Assembly (NCBI GenBank): GCA_015493405.1
Contig: WGDF01000089.1
Location: 1-7,535 of the forward strand
Length of the DNA stretch: 7,535 bases
DNA from: Flavobacteriaceae bacterium
Lineage (GTDB): Bacteria > Bacteroidota > Bacteroidia > Flavobacteriales > Flavobacteriaceae
Direction: 5' to 3'
In this document: piece after piece, positions 1 to 7,535 of the stretch
How the letters are laid out: every line of letters starts with the position of its first letter
How positions within the stretch are numbered: position 1 is the stretch's first letter
Notes under the pieces: model-generated
What the model saw: only the letters and a program-made list of their open reading frames with translations
Told to the model about the DNA's origin: nothing
Database searches by the model: none
Translations under genes and position numbers: made by a program

Positions 1-2694
1 ATTACCAAACAATTAATCGAATTAATCAATTCGAAAACCGAAGTAGATGATATTGATCACCTGTCTAATCGTCGGGTAAAAACAGTTGGAGAGCAACTCT
101 CTCAACAATTTGGCGTGGGCTTGGCCCGTATGGTGCGTACCATTAGAGAGCGTATGAATGTGCGAGACAATGAAGTGTTTACGCCAATCGATCTGATCAA
201 TGCCAAAACCTTATCTTCAGTTATCAAATCGTTTTTTGGAACGAACCAGTTATCTCAATTTATGGATCAAACCAATCCGTTATCTGAGATTACACACAAA
301 CGCCGATTATCAGCTTTAGGACCTGGTGGACTTTCCAGAGAACGTGCCGGATTTGAGGTGCGTGATGTGCATTATACCCATTATGGTCGTCTTTGTCCGA
401 TTGAAACACCTGAAGGACCAAACATTGGGTTGATATCTTCTTTGGCTGTTTATGCCAAAATAAATGATATGGGCTTTATTGAAACGCCTTATCGTAAAGT
501 TGAAGAAGCAGAAGTAAAATATGGTGAGCCGATTCAATATTTAACTGCAGAAGAAGAAGAAGGTCTGAAAATTGCTCAAGCGGAAACACCTACCGACGAT
601 AATGGAAATATTATTCCGGAACATTTAGTGGCTCGTGAAGAAGGCGATTTTCCGGTAATTGATAAAGAAGAAGTCAATTATATGGATGTGGCACCCAATC
701 AAATTGCCTCAATTTCCGCTTCTTTAATTCCTTTCTTGGAACACAACGATGCCAACAGGGCTTTGATGGGTTCTAACATGATGCGCCAAGCAGTGCCTTT
801 ATTGACGCCTCAAGCACCTATTGTAGGTACCGGCATGGAGAAAAAATTGGTGCAAGATTCTCGTATTCTAATCAATGCGGAAGGCGAAGGTTTAGTAACT
901 TATGTCGATGCTAAAAAAATTATAATCAGATATGATAGAACTGATGAAGAAAAATTAGTCAGTTTTGAGGATGATGAGAAAGTATATGATTTGGTCAAAT
1001 TTAGAAAAACCAATCAGAATACAACCATTAACTTGACACCTATTGTCAAAAAAGGCGATCGGGTCACCAAAGGGCAGGTCTTAACCGAAGGCTATGCAAC
1101 CGATAAAGGTGAATTGGCATTGGGTCGTAACTTGCAAGTAGCTTTTATGCCGTGGAATGGTTACAATTTTGAGGACGCTATTGTTATTTCCGAAGAAGTG
1201 GTGCGTAATGACTATTTTACATCTTTACATATCGTGGAGCATGCTTTGGAAGTGCGTGATACCAAATTGGGCCAAGAAGAATTGACCAATGATATCCCGA
1301 ATGTCAGCGAAGAAGCGACCAAAGATTTGGATGAAAATGGTATGATTCGTATCGGTGCTGAAGTTAAACCCGGCGATATCTTAATCGGTAAAGTGACGCC
1401 TAAAGGCGAGTCCGATCCAACCCCGGAAGAAAAACTTTTAAGAGCAATTTTTGGTGATAAAGCCGGTGATGTTAAAGATGCATCATTAAAAGCTTCGCCA
1501 TCATTGCGAGGTGTGGTTATCGATAAAAAACTCTTTACCCGTTCTATCAAGGATCGTCGTAAAACGGCACAAGACAAAGTTAAAATCGAAGAACTTGAAC
1601 GTGATTTTGAAGCCAAATATGAAGCTTTGCGTTTGAGATTGATTGAAAAATTGTTTGCATTGGTCAATGGTAAAACGGCACAAGGCGTTAAAAATGACTT
1701 GGGTAAAGATATTTTTCCAAAAGGCAAGAAATTTACTCTGAAAATGTTAAATGGCGTACAAGATTTCGAACATTTAACACAAGGCACGTGGACAACAGAT
1801 AAGCATTTGAATGAATTGGTTTCCGAACTTATCAATAATTATAAAATTCGTCTAAATCAATTAAAAGGAAATCTGAGACGCGAAAAATTTGCTATTAGTG
1901 TTGGAGATGAATTACCTCCGGGTATCTTAAAATTAGCAAAAATATTTATCGTTCAAAAACGGAAGTTAAAAGTCGGTGATAAAATGGCTGGTCGTCACGG
2001 TAATAAAGGTATTGTAGCCAAAATTGTCCGCCGTGAAGATATGCCGTTCTTAGAAGATGGAACACCTGTTGATATTGTTTTGAATCCACTTGGGGTGCCT
2101 TCCAGGATGAATATTGGACAGATATATGAAACCGTTTTAGGCTGGGTTGGTTTAAAAACCGGCAAAAAATTTGCTACACCTATTTTTGACGGTGCTTCTG
2201 AAGATGATATTATTGCATTAACTAAAGAAGCCAGCTTGCCTGAGTTTGGTGAAACCCATTTATATGATGGCGGTACCGGTGAGCGTTTTGACCAACCGGC
2301 AACTGTCGGTATCATTTATATGTTAAAATTAGGACATATGATTGATGATAAAATGCATGCGCGTTCTATTGGGCCTTACTCATTGATTACGCAACAACCT
2401 TTGGGTGGTAAAGCACAATTTGGGGGACAACGTCTAGGAGAGATGGAAGTTTGGGCATTAGAAGCCTATGGTGCTTCACATACCTTGCAAGAAATGTTAA
2501 CCATCAAATCCGATGATGTAATGGGTCGTGCCAAAGCATATGAAGCCATTGTAAAAGGCGAAACTATGCCTGATCCGGGTATCCCCGAATCTTTCAACGT
2601 TTTGATGCACGAATTGAAAGGCTTGGGTCTGGATGTAAGACTCGAAGATAAAGAAGGTAATGATGTTTTGGAAAAAAACAAAACAGATAAATAA
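1..2694 (+). CDS. rpoB: DNA-directed RNA polymerase subunit beta, 5'-partial
   Basis: This is the C-terminal 897 residues of RpoB, open in frame from base 1. The GTG at 115 is an internal Val codon, because family sequence ([10 protein letters not shown], residues 16-25) lies before it. Matching to E. coli puts residue 1 near beta 428, so roughly the first third of the gene lies outside the window. Visible in order: the rifampicin-pocket cluster (residues 84-106; D89, H99 and S104 match E. coli D516, H526 and S531), [12 protein letters not shown] (133-144), the NFED segment with E391 and D392 (E. coli E813/D814), a charged, largely helical insert (about 515-634) where E. coli carries its beta-i9 insertion, active-site lysines K661 and K669 in KMAGRHGNK (E. 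coli K1065/K1073), and H786 in KMHARS (E. coli H1237). The C-terminal clamp-anchoring segment ends in a lysine- and acid-rich tail of about 14 residues beyond the E. coli end. Stops are tandem TAA TAA. Identity is essentially certain from direct motif matches. Confidence 0.99.
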   Translation: MTKQLIELINSKTEVDDIDHLSNRRVKTVGEQLSQQFGVGLARMVRTIRERMNVRDNEVFTPIDLINAKTLSSVIKSFFGTNQLSQFMDQTNPLSEITHKRRLSALGPGGLSRERAGFEVRDVHYTHYGRLCPIETPEGPNIGLISSLAVYAKINDMGFIETPYRKVEEAEVKYGEPIQYLTAEEEEGLKIAQAETPTDDNGNIIPEHLVAREEGDFPVIDKEEVNYMDVAPNQIASISASLIPFLEHNDANRALMGSNMMRQAVPLLTPQAPIVGTGMEKKLVQDSRILINAEGEGLVTYVDAKKIIIRYDRTDEEKLVSFEDDEKVYDLVKFRKTNQNTTINLTPIVKKGDRVTKGQVLTEGYATDKGELALGRNLQVAFMPWNGYNFEDAIVISEEVVRNDYFTSLHIVEHALEVRDTKLGQEELTNDIPNVSEEATKDLDENGMIRIGAEVKPGDILIGKVTPKGESDPTPEEKLLRAIFGDKAGDVKDASLKASPSLRGVVIDKKLFTRSIKDRRKTAQDKVKIEELERDFEAKYEALRLRLIEKLFALVNGKTAQGVKNDLGKDIFPKGKKFTLKMLNGVQDFEHLTQGTWTTDKHLNELVSELINNYKIRLNQLKGNLRREKFAISVGDELPPGILKLAKIFIVQKRKLKVGDKMAGRHGNKGIVAKIVRREDMPFLEDGTPVDIVLNPLGVPSRMNIGQIYETVLGWVGLKTGKKFATPIFDGASEDDIIALTKEASLPEFGETHLYDGGTGERFDQPATVGIIYMLKLGHMIDDKMHARSIGPYSLITQQPLGGKAQFGGQRLGEMEVWALEAYGASHTLQEMLTIKSDDVMGRAKAYEAIVKGETMPDPGIPESFNVLMHELKGLGLDVRLEDKEGNDVLEKNKTDK

Positions 2695-2711
2695 TAATAC
2701 AAGCAATAATT
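2695..2711 (+). promoter_or_regulatory. rpoB-rpoC spacer and rpoC translation start context, no Shine-Dalgarno
   Basis: The 17-nt spacer is AT-rich and has no AGGAGG-like stretch. Adenines stand at -3 (2709) and -6 (2706) relative to the ATG, the A-rich leader pattern known for Bacteroidota, whose ribosomes rarely use Shine-Dalgarno pairing. It is too short to hold a promoter and a leader, which supports co-transcription of rpoC with rpoB. Confidence 0.5.
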
Positions 2712-5700
2712 ATGGCAAAAAGAAATAAATATACCACCATTAAGTTTGATAAGATTTCCATCGGATTATCATCTCCCGAGCGTATTAAAAAAGCCTCTCG
2801 CGGTGAAGTTCTGAAACCGGAAACCATCAACTATAGAACCCATAAACCCGAACGAGACGGCTTGTTTTGTGAGCGTATTTTCGGACCGATTAAAGATTAC
2901 GAATGTGCTTGTGGTAAATACAAAAGAATCAGATATAAAGGTATTGTTTGTGACCGTTGTGGCGTGGAAGTTACCGAGAAGAAAGTCAGACGTGAACGCG
3001 TAGGTCATATCGAATTGGTCGTGCCCGTCGTACATATTTGGTATTTCCGCTCTTTACCCAACAAAATCGGGTATTTATTGGGCTTACCAACCAAGAAATT
3101 GGAAATGATTGTTTATTACGAAAGATATGCGGTTATCAATCCGGGGCCGGCAGTAGATGCCGAAGGCAATCCGATTCAAAAAATGCAATTTTTAACGGAA
3201 GAAGAATATCAAGATATCTTAGAAAAATTGCCCCCCGAAAATGACTATTTAGACGATAACGACCCTAATAAATTTGTAGCCAAAATGGGCGGGGAAGCCA
3301 TTCGCGATTTGCTGGCAAATATTGATTTGGATGCCTTGTCTTATGAATTGAGACATAAAGCCAATCACGAAACTTCCAAGCAACGTAAAACTGAAGCTTT
3401 AAAACGTTTACAAGTAGTTGAAGCTTTTAGAAAAGCCAACGAAAGAAGGCCCAATAAACCGGAATGGATGGTGATGAATATCGTTCCTGTCATTCCGCCG
3501 GAATTGCGTCCTTTAGTACCTCTTGATGGCGGCCGTTTTGCAACCTCAGATTTAAATGATTTATACCGTCGAGTTATTATTCGTAACAATCGTCTCAAAC
3601 GATTAATGGATATTAAAGCACCCGAAGTTATCTTACGCAACGAAAAACGAATGTTGCAAGAATCTGTCGATTCTTTGTTTGATAACACCCGAAAATCTTC
3701 GGCTGTTAAAACGGAATCAAACAGACCTTTGAAATCTTTATCCGATTCACTCAAAGGAAAACAAGGGCGTTTTCGTCAAAATTTATTAGGTAAACGGGTC
3801 GATTATTCCGCACGTTCGGTTATTGTCGTCGGACCTAATTTAAAATTATATGAAGCCGGTATCCCTAAAGATATGGCAGCCGAATTATACAAACCTTTTG
3901 TAATCAGAAAATTGATCGAAAGAGGCGTGGTCAAAACGGTCAAATCTGCTAAAAAAATTATAGATCGCAAGGATCCTATTGTTTGGGACATTTTAGAAAA
4001 TGTGTTAAAAGGACACCCTATTTTATTAAACAGGGCACCTACTTTGCACCGTTTGGGGATTCAAGCTTTTCAACCCAAATTAATTGAAGGGAAAGCCATT
4101 CGTTTGCACCCTTTGGTTTGTACGGCTTTTAATGCGGATTTCGATGGTGACCAGATGGCAGTCCATTTGCCCCTGGGACCGCAAGCTATTTTAGAATCGC
4201 AATTATTGATGCTGGCATCTCAAAATATTTTGAATCCGGCTAATGGTTCACCGGTAACGGTGCCCTCTCAGGATATGGTTTTAGGATTGTATTATATCAC
4301 CAAAAATCGTAAAAATGTGCGAGGAGAAGGTATGACCTTTTATGCCCCCGAAGAAGTGAAAATAGCTTTAAATGAAGGTAAAATAGATATTCATGCCAGT
4401 ATTAAGGTATTTATCACAGATTATGATGATAACGGAGAAGCTTTTGATCATATTATTGAAACAACTGTCGGACGGGTTTTATTTAATGAAGTAAAACCAA
4501 AAGGTGTACCCTTTATCAATAAGGTTTTGACCAAAGGATCGCTTAGAGGTATTATTTCTGATATTTTAAAACGAACGGATATTCCTACTGCAGCCAAATT
4601 TTTGGACAGTATTAAGCAAATGGGGTATTACTATGCTTTTAAAGGTGGTTTATCCTTTGGTTTGAGTAATATTATGGTACCTGATGAAAAGAAACGTATC
4701 GTAGCAGAAGCCCAAGAAAAAGTAGATGCTATTAAAGAACAATATGCTGAAGGTATTATCTCTCAAAAAGAACGGTATAATAAAACCGTTGATATTTGGA
4801 CGACGGCTAATGCCAATTTGACCGAAATTTTAATGGATCGTATTACCAATGACAAAGAAGGCTTTAACTCCGTTTATATGATGCTTGATTCAGGTGCGCG
4901 GGGATCTAAAGATCAGATTCGTCAGTTAATCGGGATGCGTGGTTTGATGGCTAAACCCAAAAAATCGACTGCCGGTGGTGGAGAGGTTATTGAAAATCCG
5001 ATTTTATCTAACTTTAAAGAAGGTTTGTCTATTCAGGAATACTTTATTTCGACGCACGGTGCCCGTAAAGGTTTAGCTGATACGGCTCTTAAAACAGCTG
5101 ATGCCGGTTATTTAACCAGACGTTTGGTTGATGTTTCACAAGATGTGGTTGTCAGAGAAGAAGATTGCGGTACCCTTAGAGGAATTGAAGTTACAGCTTT
5201 AAAGAAAAATAATGATATTGTCGAAAGTTTGGGCGAACGTATTTTAGGTCGTGTGGCTTTAGATGATGTTTATAATCCTGAAACCAATGAAATTATCGTT
5301 GCGGCAGGGGAGGAAATCACGGAAGAGAAAGTAGAATTGATAGAACAAACGACGATTGAGTCTATTGAAGTGCGTTCTCCTTTGACTTGCGAAGCCAAAC
5401 ATGGTATTTGTGCCAAATGTTATGGTCGTAACTTGGCAACAGGTGATATGGTTGAAAAAGGTGAATCTGTTGGTGTGGTTGCTGCTCAATCTATTGGGGA
5501 ACCCGGAACACAGTTGACCCTGAGAACCTTCCACCAAGGAGGGGTCGCCGGTAACGTGTCTGAGCAATCCAATATTCAAGCCAAATTTGATGGAATTATC
5601 AATATTGACGAATTAAAAACAGTCAAAGATGAAGAAGACAATGTTGATATCGTCATTTCTCGAACTTCAGAATTGAAAATTATTGGAGAAAAGAGTGGTA

Positions 5701-6989
5701 AAGAGTTGGCTAGTCACCAATTACCTTATGGTTCAAAATTATATAAAAAACCCGGAGACAAAGTCCTTAAAGGTGAAGTAATTGCCGAATGGGATCCTTG
5801 GAACTCGGTTATTATCTCTGAATTTGGCGGTAAGGTTCAATATGAAAATGTAATTCAAGGGGTGACTTATCAAATAGAAAAAGATGAGCAAACCAACCGT
5901 GAAGAAAAAGTTATCTCAGAAAGTAAAAACAAAAAACTGATTCCGACTCTTAAAATTGTAGATAAAGACGGAGAAGTTTTACGTTCTTATAACTTGCCAT
6001 TTGGTGCCCGTATTAACGTTGAAGATGGGCAAAAGATCAAGAAAGGGATGACACTGGTCAAAATACCGCGAACTTCTGTCAAAGCAGGGGATATCACCGG
6101 TGGTTTACCGCGTGTTACCGAATTGTTTGAAGCGCGAAACCCTTCTAATCCCGCTGTAGTTTCCGAGATTGACGGTATTGTTTCATTTGGCAAAATCAAA
6201 CGGGGTAACAGAGAAATCATTGTAACGGCCAAATCCGGAGAAACCAAGAAGTATTTGATCAAATTATCTAATCAAATCTTAGTTCAGGAAAATGATTTCA
6301 TTAGATCAGGGACACCCTTATCAGATGGAGCTATCACGCCCAATGATATCTTAAAAATTAAAGGACCGTCTGCGGTTCAACAATATCTGGTCAATGAAGT
6401 TCAGGAAGTTTACCGCTTACAAGGGGTAAAAATCAACGATAAACACTTTGAGGTGGTTGTTAGACAAATGATGCAAAAAGTGATTGTCGAAGATTCCGGT
6501 GATACAACATTCTTACCCGGTGAATTGGTTCATAAACTCGACTTTATTGAAGAGAATGACCGTATTTCGGCGATGAAAGTGGTTGAAGATCCGGGTGATT
6601 CCGAGAATTTCAAAGCCGGACAATTGGTTACACCGCGACAATTGCGTGAAGAGAATTCCGTTTTACGACGCCAAGATAAAAAATTAGTCGTAGCTCGAGA
6701 TGTTATTCCGGCAACGGCTTCTCCGGTATTGCAAGGGATTACAAGAGCTTCCTTACAAACCAAATCATTTATTTCTGCGGCTTCTTTCCAGGAAACTACC
6801 AAAGTTTTAAATGAAGCAGCTATTAGAGCCAAAGTCGATGACTTAGAAGGTTTGAAAGAAAATGTAATTGTAGGCCGAAAAATTCCTGCCGGAACCGGCT
6901 TAAAAGAGTATGAGAATATTATCGTGTCTCAAAAAGAGGATTTCGAAAATATGATTATTGACAAAATACAAAACAATTTTGTAGATTAA
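2712..6989 (+). CDS. rpoC: DNA-directed RNA polymerase subunit beta', complete
   Basis: This is full-length RpoC (1425 aa, slightly longer than E. coli's 1407), the catalytic beta' subunit of RNA polymerase. The N-terminal zinc ribbon has C65, C67, C80 and C83. The invariant NADFDGD motif is at 474-480, with D476, D478 and D480 chelating the catalytic Mg. The bridge helix is about 775-809 (within [17 protein letters not shown]). The second zinc site uses C819, C893, C900 and C903. The trigger loop reads [11 protein letters not shown], with L937, R938 and H941 matching E. coli M932, R933 and H936. About 180 residues (near 947-1126) then interrupt the trigger loop before [15 protein letters not shown]; this is where E. 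coli has its SI3 insertion. The start fits the expected beta' N-terminus, with SIGLSSPE soon after, and no upstream start is available because rpoB stops 17 nt earlier. The frame is intact, with no intein or frameshift. Co-transcription with rpoB is inferred from the spacing. Confidence 0.99.
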   Translation: MAKRNKYTTIKFDKISIGLSSPERIKKASRGEVLKPETINYRTHKPERDGLFCERIFGPIKDYECACGKYKRIRYKGIVCDRCGVEVTEKKVRRERVGHIELVVPVVHIWYFRSLPNKIGYLLGLPTKKLEMIVYYERYAVINPGPAVDAEGNPIQKMQFLTEEEYQDILEKLPPENDYLDDNDPNKFVAKMGGEAIRDLLANIDLDALSYELRHKANHETSKQRKTEALKRLQVVEAFRKANERRPNKPEWMVMNIVPVIPPELRPLVPLDGGRFATSDLNDLYRRVIIRNNRLKRLMDIKAPEVILRNEKRMLQESVDSLFDNTRKSSAVKTESNRPLKSLSDSLKGKQGRFRQNLLGKRVDYSARSVIVVGPNLKLYEAGIPKDMAAELYKPFVIRKLIERGVVKTVKSAKKIIDRKDPIVWDILENVLKGHPILLNRAPTLHRLGIQAFQPKLIEGKAIRLHPLVCTAFNADFDGDQMAVHLPLGPQAILESQLLMLASQNILNPANGSPVTVPSQDMVLGLYYITKNRKNVRGEGMTFYAPEEVKIALNEGKIDIHASIKVFITDYDDNGEAFDHIIETTVGRVLFNEVKPKGVPFINKVLTKGSLRGIISDILKRTDIPTAAKFLDSIKQMGYYYAFKGGLSFGLSNIMVPDEKKRIVAEAQEKVDAIKEQYAEGIISQKERYNKTVDIWTTANANLTEILMDRITNDKEGFNSVYMMLDSGARGSKDQIRQLIGMRGLMAKPKKSTAGGGEVIENPILSNFKEGLSIQEYFISTHGARKGLADTALKTADAGYLTRRLVDVSQDVVVREEDCGTLRGIEVTALKKNNDIVESLGERILGRVALDDVYNPETNEIIVAAGEEITEEKVELIEQTTIESIEVRSPLTCEAKHGICAKCYGRNLATGDMVEKGESVGVVAAQSIGEPGTQLTLRTFHQGGVAGNVSEQSNIQAKFDGIINIDELKTVKDEEDNVDIVISRTSELKIIGEKSGKELASHQLPYGSKLYKKPGDKVLKGEVIAEWDPWNSVIISEFGGKVQYENVIQGVTYQIEKDEQTNREEKVISESKNKKLIPTLKIVDKDGEVLRSYNLPFGARINVEDGQKIKKGMTLVKIPRTSVKAGDITGGLPRVTELFEARNPSNPAVVSEIDGIVSFGKIKRGNREIIVTAKSGETKKYLIKLSNQILVQENDFIRSGTPLSDGAITPNDILKIKGPSAVQQYLVNEVQEVYRLQGVKINDKHFEVVVRQMMQKVIVEDSGDTTFLPGELVHKLDFIEENDRISAMKVVEDPGDSENFKAGQLVTPRQLREENSVLRRQDKKLVVARDVIPATASPVLQGITRASLQTKSFISAASFQETTKVLNEAAIRAKVDDLEGLKENVIVGRKIPAGTGLKEYENIIVSQKEDFENMIIDKIQNNFVD

Positions 6990-7006
6990 TTTTAAAATAT
7001 GTGATT
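6990..7006 (+). promoter_or_regulatory. rpoC-DUF3467 spacer and start context, no Shine-Dalgarno
   Basis: This spacer between the rpoC stop and the chosen ATG is also 17 nt. It is AT-rich, lacks a Shine-Dalgarno motif, and has an adenine at -3 (7004). It includes an in-frame GTG (7001-7003) that could in principle start a protein two residues longer; ATG at 7007 is preferred. No terminator hairpin is visible here, so read-through from rpoC into the small gene is likely. Confidence 0.45.
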
Positions 7007-7315
7007 ATGAACGATCCGAAACAACAACAAATCAATATAGAATTAACTGATGAAGTCGCTGATGGTATTTATGCCAATTTGGCTGTAATCAATCATTCCG
7101 CGTCAGAGTTTATAGTTGATTTTATTAATATTATGCCCGGTGTGCCTAAGGCAAAAGTTAAGTCGCGTATCATTTTAACGCCTCAACATGCCAAACGTTT
7201 GGTACGGGCTTTAAACGATAATGTACAACGTTTTGAAAAGGTTCATGGTGTGATTAAAGATTATGAAAAAGCAGTAACCCCACCTATTAATTTCGGGCCC
7301 GGAAGTGAAGCTTAG
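7007..7315 (+). CDS. DUF3467 family protein of unknown function, downstream of rpoC
   Basis: This encodes a 102-residue soluble protein with no signal peptide or membrane segment. I recognise it as the DUF3467 family from recalled motifs, not a search: INIEL near the N-terminus (9-13), HSASEFIVDF (30-39), the loop MPGVPKAKVKSRI (43-55), and TPQHAKRLVRALNDN (58-72) followed by a predicted amphipathic helix to about residue 88. The tail is Pro/Gly-rich (PPINFGPGSEA). I chose ATG at 7007 over the in-frame GTG at 7001: it gives the usual family N-terminus and a 17-nt gap to rpoC, the same as between rpoB and rpoC. As I recall, homologues commonly follow rpoC in Bacteroidota, so a role linked to transcription is conceivable, but nothing in the sequence shows it. 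The composition matches the neighbours, with no sign of transfer. A terminator lies 24 nt after the stop, so it is probably the last gene of the operon. Confidence 0.9.
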   Translation: MNDPKQQQINIELTDEVADGIYANLAVINHSASEFIVDFINIMPGVPKAKVKSRIILTPQHAKRLVRALNDNVQRFEKVHGVIKDYEKAVTPPINFGPGSEA

Positions 7316-7333
7316 TCACGATAATATAAAAGT

Positions 7334-7362
7334 AAAAAACCGCTCGATCGAGCGGTTTTTTT
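7334..7362. terminator. Bidirectional intrinsic terminator between convergent genes
   Basis: A perfect 16-nt palindrome (CCGCTCGATCGAGCGG, 7340-7355) can fold as a 6-bp GC-rich stem with a GATC loop. It is preceded by six A (7334-7339) and followed by seven T (7356-7362), so the stem can extend with A:T pairs and each strand ends in a U-run. It begins 24 nt after the DUF3467 stop and lies about 29 nt beyond the biotin carboxylase stop on the other strand. This geometry suits termination of both transcripts. The structure is seen directly; two-way function is inferred. Confidence 0.93.
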
Positions 7363-7384
7363 ATGTTATAAATTGATAATAGGA

Positions 7385-7535
7385 TTATTCAACATTTTTT
7401 TCATAGTCCTTTTTATACTGTTCATCCAATTTAAAGTCTTCCATAAATTTGGTGGTATAATTACCGGCAATAAAATCAGGATTGTCCATTAATTGACGGT
7501 GAAAAGGAATGGTTGTTTTAACGCCTTCAATCACA
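7385..7535 (-). CDS. accC: Biotin carboxylase (acetyl-/acyl-CoA carboxylase subunit), C-terminal fragment
   Basis: Read on the minus strand, the last 49 codons and a TAA stop (7385-7387) are present; the rest of the gene lies beyond the window's right edge. The fragment contains VIEGVKTTIPFHRQLMDNP and then GNYTTKFME, which match the C-terminal end of biotin carboxylases (compare IIDGIKTN near the end of E. coli AccC). The enzyme carboxylates biotin on its carrier protein using ATP and bicarbonate. In AccC this feeds malonyl-CoA synthesis; close relatives serve propionyl-CoA or pyruvate carboxylases, and 49 residues cannot separate these. About 17 charged residues (Lys, Glu, Asp, Tyr) follow the TTKFME motif as a tail. 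The gene converges on the rpoBC operon and is not part of it. The ATP-grasp core and the start are not visible. Confidence 0.88.
   Translation of the reverse strand, partial: VIEGVKTTIPFHRQLMDNPDFIAGNYTTKFMEDFKLDEQYKKDYEKNVE

Noticed and set aside
1212..1835. 207-aa minus-strand open frame inside rpoB
   Set aside because: It lies wholly antisense to strongly conserved RpoB coding sequence, and its translation is Ser/Leu/Lys-rich with no recognisable domain, as expected for a shadow frame.
115..2694. GTG at 115 as the true rpoB start
   Set aside because: Conserved RpoB sequence ([16 protein letters not shown]) continues in frame upstream to base 1, so the gene is cut by the window edge and the GTG is internal.
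3038..3244. 68-aa plus-strand open frame in another frame of rpoC
   Set aside because: It overlaps the conserved N-terminal clamp coding region and gives a low-complexity, unrecognisable product.
3365..3754. 129-aa minus-strand open frame inside rpoC, and similar shorter ones at 1995-2315, 5259-5579, 5987-6262 and 6530-6832
   Set aside because: All are antisense to conserved polymerase domains and show no domain, start context or promoter of their own.
5520..5522. Leu in the trigger loop where E. coli has Met932
   Set aside because: I recall QLTLRTFH as the usual form in Bacteroidota, so this is probably a lineage feature and not a notable change.
7001..7006. GTG at 7001 as start of the DUF3467 gene
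   Set aside because: It adds only Met-Ile before the ATG at 7007, which fits the family N-terminus and is the more common start codon. It cannot be fully excluded.
1..7535. Possible hidden accessory system (mobile element, CRISPR, toxin-antitoxin, intein, riboswitch)
   Set aside because: Both polymerase genes run uninterrupted, the gaps are 17, 17 and 69 nt, and the only structured non-coding element is the terminator. No repeats, attachment sites or RNA genes were seen.

Overview
The window is a conserved housekeeping segment from a member of the Bacteroidota. This placement rests on three things: RpoB and RpoC sequences of Bacteroidota character, a DUF3467-type small gene directly after rpoC, and translation starts without Shine-Dalgarno motifs. 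The DNA is AT-rich. I cannot fix the order or genus from the sequence alone.

Layout. From 1 to 2694 (+) runs the C-terminal 897 residues of RpoB, the RNA polymerase beta subunit; its N-terminal part lies before the window. After a 17-nt gap comes complete rpoC (2712-6989, +, 1425 aa), the beta' subunit. After another 17-nt gap comes a small conserved gene of the DUF3467 family (7007-7315, +, 102 aa). A perfect GC-rich palindrome flanked by an A-run and a T-run (7334-7362) closes this operon. From 7385 to the window end, on the minus strand, lies the last 49 codons of a biotin carboxylase (AccC type). It converges on the operon and probably shares the terminator.

How the parts work together. 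RpoB and RpoC together form the catalytic core of RNA polymerase. The Mg-binding triad and trigger loop are in RpoC, and the substrate-contacting lysines and rifampicin pocket are in RpoB. All key residues I checked are intact and neither frame is broken. The DUF3467 protein has no known function, but it sits so close behind rpoC that it is probably co-transcribed. The convergent biotin carboxylase belongs to fatty-acid or acyl-CoA carboxylation and is unrelated in function.

I looked for mobile elements, CRISPR repeats, tRNAs, inteins, riboswitches and unusual repeats and saw none. Apart from the short spacers and the 69-nt convergent gap, the window is fully coding. I see no new biological system here; the most open question is what the DUF3467 protein does beside rpoC.
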